Source: Acidobacteriota bacterium
Lineage (GTDB): Bacteria; Acidobacteriota; Blastocatellia; UBA7656
Assembly (NCBI GenBank): GCA_040754075.1
Contig: JBFMDH010000001.1
Span: forward strand, 366,903 to 430,902
Direction: 5' to 3'
DNA: 64,000 nt
A program made the translations under genes and the position numbers. The number at the start of each line of letters is the position of its first letter. Position 1 is the stretch's first letter. Shown here one piece after another: positions 55,146 to 62,818 of the stretch. The notes beneath the pieces are model-generated. The model was not told where the DNA came from. It saw nothing but the letters and a program-made list of their open reading frames with translations, and ran no database searches.

Positions 55146-57356
55146 ATGAAGTTATCGACGCTGATCGGGCAGACGCTCGACGAAAAATATTTTATTGATA
55201 AACAGCTTGGCAAAGGCGGTATGGGCGCGGTGTTTCTCGCTACCCACATCGGCACAGGTCGTCCGGTCGCCGTCAAAGTCATTGCGCCGCAGTTTATGAC
55301 CAACGATGAATTCGTCGAACGGTTTAAACGTGAAGCCAAAGCCGCAGGTCGTTTGCGTCATCCCAATGTGGTCAATGTTACCGATTTCGGGTTCGCTTCG
55401 CTTTCTGCAAATCGCCTGGCTTATCTGGTGATGGAATATTTAGATGGCTGTTCGCTCGGCGATATTCTCGCAGAAGAGCGCCGCTTGCCGGTTGAATGGG
55501 TGGTCGATATTTTGGAACAGGTCTGTTCGGCAGTTGACGAAGCGCATAAACAGGGCATCGTCCATCGCGATTTGAAACCCGATAACATCTGGCTTGAACC
55601 CAATCGTCGTGGCGGGTATACGATTAAGGTTCTGGATTTCGGGCTGGCGAAACTTGGCGACCCGACATCTCCCGACACCGCATCGCAAACGAACGCGGGC
55701 GAATCTCTCTCCGCCAATTCTCTGCCACCGCAAACCGGACAGGAAACCCAGGTCGGATTAAACGACCAAGCCAACACCATCGCCCAGAGTAAACAGACTC
55801 AGGTGATGGAGGTGAACACGGTTTTTCAACCCGTAAACGATGAAGAAGCGCAAACCCGCATCAGGCATCAGGAAGCGCAAACTCATCTGTTGGAAAATGC
55901 CGAAACCCTTGCAGGTGAAGAAGCGGTTACTCAGTTGCATCAGGATTTCGGCGGCGCGGCAACCCGTTTGCAACAGGTTTCAGCCGATGAGACCGAAACC
56001 CGGATTTTTTCACCCTCCGGTGATGAAGATGCGGAGACCCGAATTATGCCAACCCCTGGCGAGCGCGGCAGCACCACCAACAGCCTGAATAACGCGGCTT
56101 CAGTGAAATCCGGCGGCTTGCACAGTGATTGGTACGTCAGTTCACTTGCGGATTCGACCGATGGCTTAACGCGGGTTGGGTCGGTGCTCGGCACGCCGCT
56201 TTATATGTCGCCCGAACAATGCGCGGGGATGCCACTTGATGCGCGAACCGATGTGTATAGCCTCGGCGTGATTGCTTATCAAATGCTCACCGGCACGACC
56301 CCTTTTGAAGGCGATATGGTGACGGTGATGAAACATCATTCGGAAACCAACCCGCCACCATTCAAGGAAAAGCAGATAAAGACCACCCGCAAGCGCAAGT
56401 ATCAGATTCCCAAACGCACGGAAAAACTGGTGCTTTCGGCGCTTGCGAAAAATCCTGACGAACGACCGCAATCGGCTATGGCATTTGCCGATATGCTCAG
56501 AACCAGCGCCGAAGGCGCAGGCGCGCTGTTTCGTCGGGCAGTGGCGCTTTACGGCGAATACTTCAATAAATTCTTCATTGTCTCTCTGCTGGTAAATATT
56601 CCGGGCGTGATTCTTCTCGGACTGCAAGTGCTGTCAACGATTTTGCTGAGAAGTTATGATGTTCAACACTGGAAAGTCATCACCACGGAAAGCGCCTTTT
56701 CGCTGGTTAAAATTGTGTTGAGCTTTTTTTCCACGTCGGTGCTTGCAGGGGTGACGGTCTGGCTGGTTACGCAATTGATGCTTGCGCCGCTTCGCCCGAT
56801 TCGCATTCGCAAAGCCTTTGCAGCGGTTAAGAAAAAAGCCCGTCCGTTTTTTAAGACCTCGGCAATGGTCAGTTTGCTCTCGATGCTCGGTTTGATTTTG
56901 TGTCTGGTGCCGGGATTTATTTTGATGACCTTTTATGTGCTCACCTTGCCGGTCGTGATGATGGAAAATGTATCGGGACGCGCGGCGATGCGGCGGTCAA
57001 AAGAATTGGCGAAACGTTCACTGGGCACGGTTATTTTCGTCGTCCTGATTCAGTTTGGTATTCCGTTTATCTATTCAGCCGTCATCAATTCAATGATTGT
57101 CACGATTGGCAAAACCGCGCAAATTGATCGCATCATTCAACAACGCGCCATCGATATTTTCCGGCTTCCGGTTGATATTCTGCTCATTCCATTGGTGGCG
57201 ATTATGACCGCTTTGTTGTATTTGAAAATGCGGCAGGCAGGCGGCGAAAACGTCAATGAATCGCTCAGCCGTTTTGAAGAAGAGGACGCGCCGCAAACCA
57301 AATGGCAGAAACGCATGCGCGACCGCGTGAGCATTTCAACCCAACCGAGTAAGTGA
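55146..57356 (+). CDS. Ser/Thr protein kinase with giant activation loop and membrane domain
   Basis: 736 aa. Glycine loop GKGGMGAVF, Lys in VAVKVI, HRDLKPDN, DFG at 164-166 and SPEQ with Glu357 make an active Hanks-type kinase. The segment between DFG and SPE is about 190 residues instead of 20-35. It holds an acidic, Thr-rich insert (about 172-340) with repeated TRI/TRL motifs (AQTRIR, AATRLQ, TETRIF, AETRIM). After the kinase (about residue 460) come six membrane helices resembling the GPDPase/DUF975 membrane domain (SKELAKRSLGTVIFVVL). Substrate unknown. Confidence 0.9.
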   Translation: MKLSTLIGQTLDEKYFIDKQLGKGGMGAVFLATHIGTGRPVAVKVIAPQFMTNDEFVERFKREAKAAGRLRHPNVVNVTDFGFASLSANRLAYLVMEYLDGCSLGDILAEERRLPVEWVVDILEQVCSAVDEAHKQGIVHRDLKPDNIWLEPNRRGGYTIKVLDFGLAKLGDPTSPDTASQTNAGESLSANSLPPQTGQETQVGLNDQANTIAQSKQTQVMEVNTVFQPVNDEEAQTRIRHQEAQTHLLENAETLAGEEAVTQLHQDFGGAATRLQQVSADETETRIFSPSGDEDAETRIMPTPGERGSTTNSLNNAASVKSGGLHSDWYVSSLADSTDGLTRVGSVLGTPLYMSPEQCAGMPLDARTDVYSLGVIAYQMLTGTTPFEGDMVTVMKHHSETNPPPFKEKQIKTTRKRKYQIPKRTEKLVLSALAKNPDERPQSAMAFADMLRTSAEGAGALFRRAVALYGEYFNKFFIVSLLVNIPGVILLGLQVLSTILLRSYDVQHWKVITTESAFSLVKIVLSFFSTSVLAGVTVWLVTQLMLAPLRPIRIRKAFAAVKKKARPFFKTSAMVSLLSMLGLILCLVPGFILMTFYVLTLPVVMMENVSGRAAMRRSKELAKRSLGTVIFVVLIQFGIPFIYSAVINSMIVTIGKTAQIDRIIQQRAIDIFRLPVDILLIPLVAIMTALLYLKMRQAGGENVNESLSRFEEEDAPQTKWQKRMRDRVSISTQPSK

Positions 57357-57365
57357 AAATAACCG

Positions 57366-57522
57366 GCAGTAAGCAGCAGGCAGTAGGCAGTCACAACTAT
57401 CGCAAATCAATTTTTTCCTTTGTTGAGAAGCGGCATTTGACCGCGACCATAAACTCGTTGACTGAATGTCATTGGTCACTCGCAACTTGCCAATGACGAA
57501 CGACCAATGACCGATGACAACT
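57366..57522. repeat. Two heptamer arrays between kinase and permease genes
   Basis: The first array 57366-57393 has units CAGTAAG, CAGCAGG, CAGTAGG, CAGTCAC. The second array 57491-57518 has CAATGAC, GAACGAC, CAATGAC, CGATGAC, with an inverse arm GTCATTGGTC at 57468-57477 pairing with GACCAATGAC at 57502-57511. The permease start codon lies inside the second array. Between them, 57421-57446 resembles the palindromic element at 38221-38347. Confidence 0.65.
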
Positions 57523-58875
57523 GAAAAACTCGCGCGTCGTTTGGGACTTTTTGATGCGACCATGATTGTGATGGGCGGCATCATCGGTTCCGGTATCTTC
57601 ATCAATCCGCACGTTGTCGCTAAAGAGGTTCATACTACCGTAGCGATTTTAGGCGCGTGGGCAGTTGGCGGACTCATCGCGCTGGCAGGCGCCTTCATCT
57701 ATGCGGAACTCGCCGCCACACAAACCGACACCGGCGGGCAATATGCCTATCTTCGCGAAGCCTTTCACCCGTCGGTGGCTTTCATTTACGGTTGGGGATT
57801 GTTGCTGGTTACGCAGACCGGCGGCATGGCTGCGGTCGCCATCACCTTTGCCAAATACTTTCTCCAACTCACAGGGAAAAATTCATCTGACACGAATGCG
57901 GCTCTGGTAGCCACTTTGACGCTGGCGCTGCTTACGATTATCAATTGCTTTGGAGTTCGCACCGGCAGCACCACGCAAAACATTCTGATGATTTTGAAAA
58001 TTGCCGCTATCGTCGCTTTAGTGGTCGTCGGTATCCGGTATTCGGTAGTCGGTAGTCAGATGCCTGATATGAATATTTCACCGCCGCTCAACGATTCTTC
58101 ACCGACTACCGAATACCGACCACTGGCTACCGCCTTTGGCGCGGCGTTGATTCCCGTAATGTTCGCGTATGGCGGCTGGCAGACTTCGAGTTTTATTGCA
58201 GGCGAAATGCGCGCCCCGCAACGGGATTTGCCTCGTGGATTATTGTATGGCGTGCTCGGTGTGATTGCGGTTTATTTAGCGGTGAATTTCGTTTGCGTAA
58301 GTGTGCTTGGCACAAGCGGGCTAGCGGCAACCGATACGCCCGCATCGGAAGTGATGCGGCTGGCGCTTGGCGAACGCGGCGCGAAATTCATTGCCATCGG
58401 GATTGCAATTTCGACGCTTGGCTTTTTAAGTCAAGGGATGCTCACCGCGCCCCGCGTCTATTTCGCGATGGCTGAAGATGGCGTGTTTTTCAAAAGCGTA
58501 GCGAAATTAAATCAAGCCCGTGTGCCGGTCGTTGCCATTGCTTTGCAAGGCATCTGGGCAGCGGTCATCGCCATGTCGGGCAGGTACGAACAGATTCTCA
58601 ATTATGTGGTGTCGGTCGATTTCATGTTTTTCGGCGTCACCGCGCTTTGTGTCTTCGTCTTTCGTCATCGCGCGAAAAGTGCCAACGCGGGATTTAAAAT
58701 TCCCGGTCATCCCTTCACCACAGCTTTTTTCGTTATCGCCTGTTTCGTGGTGGTGGTGAGCACGGTGAATAAAGATTTAAAAAACAGCTTGATCGGTTAC
58801 GCCATTTTGCTTTCGGGATTGCCGGTCTATTTTTTATGGAAAATTTTTAAACAAAAGGCAGATAACGAAGAATAA
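57514..58875 (+). CDS. APC family amino acid permease with repeat-derived loop
   Basis: 453 aa, twelve predicted helices. The LeuT-fold start VMGGIIGSGIFINPHVVAKE and the LIALAGAFIYAEL, FAYGGWQTSSFIAGEM segments fit the basic/neutral amino acid APC group. Residues about 172-207 (YSVVGSQMPDMNIS ... SPTTEYRPLAT) are encoded by an inverted heptamer array inserted in the loop between two helices. The ATG is embedded in another heptamer array and has no ribosome binding site at the usual distance. Substrate cannot be stated; a role in hydroxyproline uptake is only a guess given the distance from that cluster. Confidence 0.88.
   Translation: MTTEKLARRLGLFDATMIVMGGIIGSGIFINPHVVAKEVHTTVAILGAWAVGGLIALAGAFIYAELAATQTDTGGQYAYLREAFHPSVAFIYGWGLLLVTQTGGMAAVAITFAKYFLQLTGKNSSDTNAALVATLTLALLTIINCFGVRTGSTTQNILMILKIAAIVALVVVGIRYSVVGSQMPDMNISPPLNDSSPTTEYRPLATAFGAALIPVMFAYGGWQTSSFIAGEMRAPQRDLPRGLLYGVLGVIAVYLAVNFVCVSVLGTSGLAATDTPASEVMRLALGERGAKFIAIGIAISTLGFLSQGMLTAPRVYFAMAEDGVFFKSVAKLNQARVPVVAIALQGIWAAVIAMSGRYEQILNYVVSVDFMFFGVTALCVFVFRHRAKSANAGFKIPGHPFTTAFFVIACFVVVVSTVNKDLKNSLIGYAILLSGLPVYFLWKIFKQKADNEE
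58029..58132. repeat. In-frame inverted heptamer array inside the permease gene
   Basis: The left arm 58029-58058 has units CGGTATC, CGGTATT, CGGTAGT, CGGTAGT. The right arm 58101-58132 carries the inverse (ACCGACTACCGAATACCGAC onward). The spacer is about 42 nt. The array encodes a hydrophilic loop between membrane helices. Confidence 0.75.
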
Positions 58876-58920
58876 AAGCTAAACTGCAACTTTTAACTTT
58901 TGTTGTATGGAGGAACGATT

Positions 58921-59532
58921 ATGCACAAGCGTGTTTTGTTTACCTTGTTGATAATTAGCTTTCTGACACAAAGCAACTTGAGTCGAATCCCGCTGATTCA
59001 ATCAAATACTATTCCTGCTGATGAGTATGAATTTTATTCTATGCTCATTCGTCATCTTGCTGGCGATTCCCGGTTGGTGGTCATCACCGATAAAACCAGT
59101 GGAGTGGGAGGCGATGATGAGCTTGGCGCGCTTTTTTTTGGTGAGAAATTTGAAAACCTAAAAAAATCAAATGGCTTTTCTGAAATCACTGAAGATACCA
59201 TTGGCAATTATTTAAATAAGCCGAAGAAACCTATTAAGTTGACGCGGTCATTCAATCTTCCTAATGAGTATATTTTAATTAGTGAGAGTTCTATCGATGC
59301 CTTTTTTAAAAAGAAGGGTATTGGTGGTTGGGATGATTTTTATGCAAAGTATCCGAACTCGCGCGGGTATATTGGCTTTTCGAGAGTTGGATTCAACCAG
59401 CAAAAGAGTCAAGCGCTTGTCTACGCAATTGTAGCTTGTGGCTCGCGGTGTATGTATGGTGGTTACTATTTTTTTGTGAAGCAGCAAAATAAGTGGGTGC
59501 TTAAAGGAAAAAATATATTACTTCAAGCTTGA
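58921..59532 (+). CDS. Secreted protein of unknown function, AT-rich gene
   Basis: 203 aa from ATG 58921, set by GGAGG 8 nt upstream. A signal peptide (VLFTLLIISFLTQSNL) precedes a domain with EYEFYSMLIRHLAG, FSRVGFNQQKSQALVYAI and CGSRCMYGGYYFFVKQQNKWVL. The VGFN...ALVY...GGYYxxxK..N.W pattern is one I have seen in acidobacterial secreted proteins of unknown role. The gene is visibly richer in A/T and in AAA/TTT codons than its neighbours, which suggests separate acquisition. Confidence 0.7.
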   Translation: MHKRVLFTLLIISFLTQSNLSRIPLIQSNTIPADEYEFYSMLIRHLAGDSRLVVITDKTSGVGGDDELGALFFGEKFENLKKSNGFSEITEDTIGNYLNKPKKPIKLTRSFNLPNEYILISESSIDAFFKKKGIGGWDDFYAKYPNSRGYIGFSRVGFNQQKSQALVYAIVACGSRCMYGGYYFFVKQQNKWVLKGKNILLQA

Positions 59533-59571
59533 TTGTTTATTGATAGATAAACAAATTTGGAAAGAAAACTA

Positions 59572-60648
59572 ATGACAAAAAATTCTCCATACATTGAATG
59601 GGCGAAAACCAAATCCGCAGCAAAATACAACCTCGCACTGAGCGGCGTATTGACCTATCCACTGAATGAACTCGACATCCCTATCGAAGAGGTTGCAACC
59701 GCCGCGACCTCTTCGTATGGATACGAACCGTTGATTGACGCGCTTGCCGCGAAATTTCAGGTCGCGCCCGAATGTGTGGTTCACGCAAACGGCACTTCGT
59801 TTGCCAATCATCTGGCGATGGCGACGATTTTAGAACGCGGCGATGAAGTGTTAATCGAATATCCCGCCTATGACCCGTTGCTTCGCGTTCCCGAATATCT
59901 CGGCGCGAAAATCAATCGCTTCACGCGCCGCTTTGAAGATGACTTTCGCATCGACCTCGACGAAATCAAATGCCATCTTACGCCGCAGACAAAATTAATC
60001 GTCATCACCAATCTGCATAATCCGAGCGGCGTGCTCACCGATAACCACACGCTTCAACAAATCGGTGAACTGGCTGAGAGCCTCGGGGCGCGCGTCCTGG
60101 TTGATGAAGTCTATCTCGAAGCGATGTTCGAGCGCGCGCAACCTACGGCTTTTCATCTCGGCAATCAATTCGTTGTGACCAGCAGTTTGACGAAAGCTTA
60201 TGGTCTGAGCGGTCTGCGTTGCGGGTGGATTCTCGCAGAAAGGGAACTCGCGCATCGAATGTGGCGACTCAATGATATTTTCGGAGTGGTTCCGCCGCAT
60301 CCGGCAGAGCGTTTAAGCGTCGTCGCGCTGGCGAATTTGGACAAAGTGATTGCCCGCGCTAAAACCCTGCTTGAGCCGAATCGCGCCGCGCTTAAACAAT
60401 TTTTGAATTCGCGACAGGATTTGCCCTGCGTGCAAACAGAATTTGGAACCACCGTCTTTCCCCGCTTGTTAAATGACAATGTTGAATCGTTTTGCGCTCA
60501 CCTGCGAGAAAAATATGAAACCGCAGTGGTGCCCGGCAAATTTTTTGAAATGCCTGAGCACTTTCGTATAGGCATTTGCGCGGAGCCGGAAATCGTTGCC
60601 GAAGGGCTTAAACGGTTAGGCGCGGCACTTGATGAGTTGAATCGTTGA
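59572..60648 (+). CDS. PLP-dependent class I/II aminotransferase
   Basis: 358 aa from ATG 59572 (TTG 59557 upstream is less likely). PLP Lys208 is in SSLTKAYGLSGLRCGW; NLHNPSGV and VDEVYLEA provide the Asn and Asp/Tyr ligands, and the C-terminal substrate-binding Arg is in FRIGI. Fold type I aspartate-aminotransferase-like; the amino donor is not evident. It is followed by copy C of the box-linker-hairpin repeat. Confidence 0.9.
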   Translation: MTKNSPYIEWAKTKSAAKYNLALSGVLTYPLNELDIPIEEVATAATSSYGYEPLIDALAAKFQVAPECVVHANGTSFANHLAMATILERGDEVLIEYPAYDPLLRVPEYLGAKINRFTRRFEDDFRIDLDEIKCHLTPQTKLIVITNLHNPSGVLTDNHTLQQIGELAESLGARVLVDEVYLEAMFERAQPTAFHLGNQFVVTSSLTKAYGLSGLRCGWILAERELAHRMWRLNDIFGVVPPHPAERLSVVALANLDKVIARAKTLLEPNRAALKQFLNSRQDLPCVQTEFGTTVFPRLLNDNVESFCAHLREKYETAVVPGKFFEMPEHFRIGICAEPEIVAEGLKRLGAALDELNR

Positions 60649-60716
60649 TTGATAGCGATTGTTGATTCTCGCCCGGATATTTGGCAACAAATTTAACTCA
60701 GCCTGATTTAAAAGTT

Positions 60717-60890
60717 CTCACGGAAAAAGACCAGGCATTGATTAGAAGTAAATTTCCCAGCGGATAACGCGGATGCGGCGGATGAGGACGGATAAATTGA
60801 TTCGGGATTATCAACGAGGAATCAAGTTTATCGATTTTCAAAAAACCCGCGTTAATCCGCGCGATCCGCTGCATCCGCTGGGAAACCAGC
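60717..60890 (+). repeat. Interspersed box-linker-hairpin repeat, copy C (most complete)
   Basis: CTCACGGAAAAAGACC (60717-60732), a 20-nt linker, then TTTCCCAGCGGAT (60753-60765) pairing perfectly with ATCCGCTGGGAAA (60873-60885) and ending CCAGC. The interior has GCGGAT-type units and AACGCGGAT / ATCCGCG complements. It occupies most of the 439-bp gap between the aminotransferase and VWA genes (60649-61087), where no gene is supported. GGGAGAGGAG before 61088 is the VWA ribosome binding site. Confidence 0.8.
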
Positions 60891-61087
60891 TTGAAAATCA
60901 GAGCCGATGGAATTCCGTTAGAAGTTTGAAATATTTTTCTGCAAAGGTGTTTAGCAAGGTCGTTCATCAATTAGCTTCGCAACCCACACAATACCAAGCC
61001 TAAATTATACGTGCATTTGACCAAATCAATTTTGGTATTCCTTGCAGACTGAAAAAAAATTTAAGAACTGCCGGGAGAGGAGAACCT

Positions 61088-62713
61088 ATGTCTGAACGAA
61101 TAACAAGAATAATCAAACACGGATGTGTTTATTTACTCGCCGTTGCCATGCTTAGTGCTTGCGCTCGCGACGCGAAACGAACCTCATCGGAAATTGCCGA
61201 TGCGAGTAAACCTAGCCCCTACATACCCGCTACATCTAACGCTCAGGAAGCGCTACAGCCTGAATATAAAGTTCAAAAAGGCGAATTCAATACCGAAGAT
61301 TATAAAAAAATCGATGAGAATGAATTTCTCGCGGTAAATGAAAACCCGCTCTCGACCTTTTCGATTGATGTGGATACGGCTTCTTATAGCAATGTCCGTC
61401 GCTTTATCAACAATGGACAGTTGCCGCCGAAAGATGCGGTGCGTATCGAAGAGTTGATTAACTATTTCAAATATAATTATCCGCAACCGGAAGGCGATGC
61501 GCCGTTTTCAATTTCGACCGAACTCGCCGATTGCCCCTGGGAAACTTCACATAAACTGGTGCAAATCGGCTTGCAGGGCAAAAACCTCGACATCTCGAAA
61601 GCCCCGCCGAGCAACCTCGTCTTTTTACTGGATACTTCAGGGTCGATGAATTCGCCCGATAAATTGCCGCTGCTCAAACAGGCGTTCAAATTACTCGTCA
61701 ATCAACTGCGCGAAAAAGACCATATTTCAATTGTTGCTTATGCGGGTTCGGCTGGACTGGTATTGGAACCGACATCAGGCAGCAACAAAGAGAAAATTCT
61801 AGCGGCAATCGAACGCCTCGAAGCCGGTGGTTCGACTGCGGGTGGCGCAGGCATTCAACTCGCTTACAATGTAGCGAAGGAAAATTTCATTGCATCGGGC
61901 AACAATCGCGTCATTCTTGCGACCGATGGTGATTTCAATGTCGGCGTTTCAAGCGAAGGCGAACTGGTGCGCTTGATTGAAGAGAAACGCCAAGACGGCA
62001 TTTTCTTAACCGTCGTGGGATTTGGCACAGGCAATCTGAAGGACTCAAAGATGGAACAACTCGCCGACAAAGGCAACGGCAATTATGCTTATATCGATTC
62101 GGTGCAGGAGGCGCGCAAAGTGTTCATCAACGAAATGGGCGGCACGTTGTTTACTATCGCCAAAGACGTAAAGATTCAAGTCGAATTCAACCCGACGCGG
62201 GTGCAGGCGTATCGGTTGATTGGCTATGAAAACCGTCTGTTGAAAGCTGAAGATTTCAACGATGACAGAAAAGATGCCGGTGAACTCGGCGCAGGGCATT
62301 CGGTGACGGCGCTCTATGAAATCGTGCCAGCGGGCGCGAATGCCAAACTGCCGAAAGTCGACGCGCTCAAGTATCAGGAAAAAATGACCAAACTGGAAGC
62401 TTACGCGAGCAATGAAGTGATGATGATCAAACTGCGTTACAAAGCGCCGCAGGAAAGCGACAGCAAATTGCTTTCGCGCGCGGTAGTTGATGACCGGAAA
62501 AATATCGAATCGGCTTCGGTGAATTTCAAATTCGCCGCGGCGGTTGCCGAATTCGGATTGTTGCTGAGAGATTCACGTTTCAAAGCCAATGCCTCGCATG
62601 AGCGTTGCCTGGAGTTGGCAAATCAGTCGCGTGGCGAAGATGAAGAAGGCTATCGCAGGGAATTCATCAGCCTGGTTGAAAAGAGCAAAGATTTGTTAAG
62701 GAAAAATGGTTAA
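61088..62713 (+). CDS. VWA-domain lipoprotein (YfbK-like)
   Basis: 541 aa. A lipobox LSAC puts the acylated Cys at 25. A YfbK-type N-terminal region (FSIDVDTASYSNVRRFI, PKDAVRIEELINYF) leads to a VWA domain with the MIDAS motif DTSGS at 182-186, the Thr in GGSTAG and Asp in LATDGDFN. The C-terminal DUF3520-like region ends LLRDSRFKANAS. The protein probably sits in the envelope and binds a partner through a metal at MIDAS. Known relatives have no settled function. Monocistronic. Confidence 0.9.
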   Translation: MSERITRIIKHGCVYLLAVAMLSACARDAKRTSSEIADASKPSPYIPATSNAQEALQPEYKVQKGEFNTEDYKKIDENEFLAVNENPLSTFSIDVDTASYSNVRRFINNGQLPPKDAVRIEELINYFKYNYPQPEGDAPFSISTELADCPWETSHKLVQIGLQGKNLDISKAPPSNLVFLLDTSGSMNSPDKLPLLKQAFKLLVNQLREKDHISIVAYAGSAGLVLEPTSGSNKEKILAAIERLEAGGSTAGGAGIQLAYNVAKENFIASGNNRVILATDGDFNVGVSSEGELVRLIEEKRQDGIFLTVVGFGTGNLKDSKMEQLADKGNGNYAYIDSVQEARKVFINEMGGTLFTIAKDVKIQVEFNPTRVQAYRLIGYENRLLKAEDFNDDRKDAGELGAGHSVTALYEIVPAGANAKLPKVDALKYQEKMTKLEAYASNEVMMIKLRYKAPQESDSKLLSRAVVDDRKNIESASVNFKFAAAVAEFGLLLRDSRFKANASHERCLELANQSRGEDEEGYRREFISLVEKSKDLLRKNG

Positions 62714-62818
62714 AGAGAGGTTTGGACAGGAAACCTTGCGGGGCTTTTCAAAAACTGCCGGGGGATTATGGGAAACCGCTTGATCGAGGAGCAATTGATG
62801 GGAAGGCGGTTGATTGAA

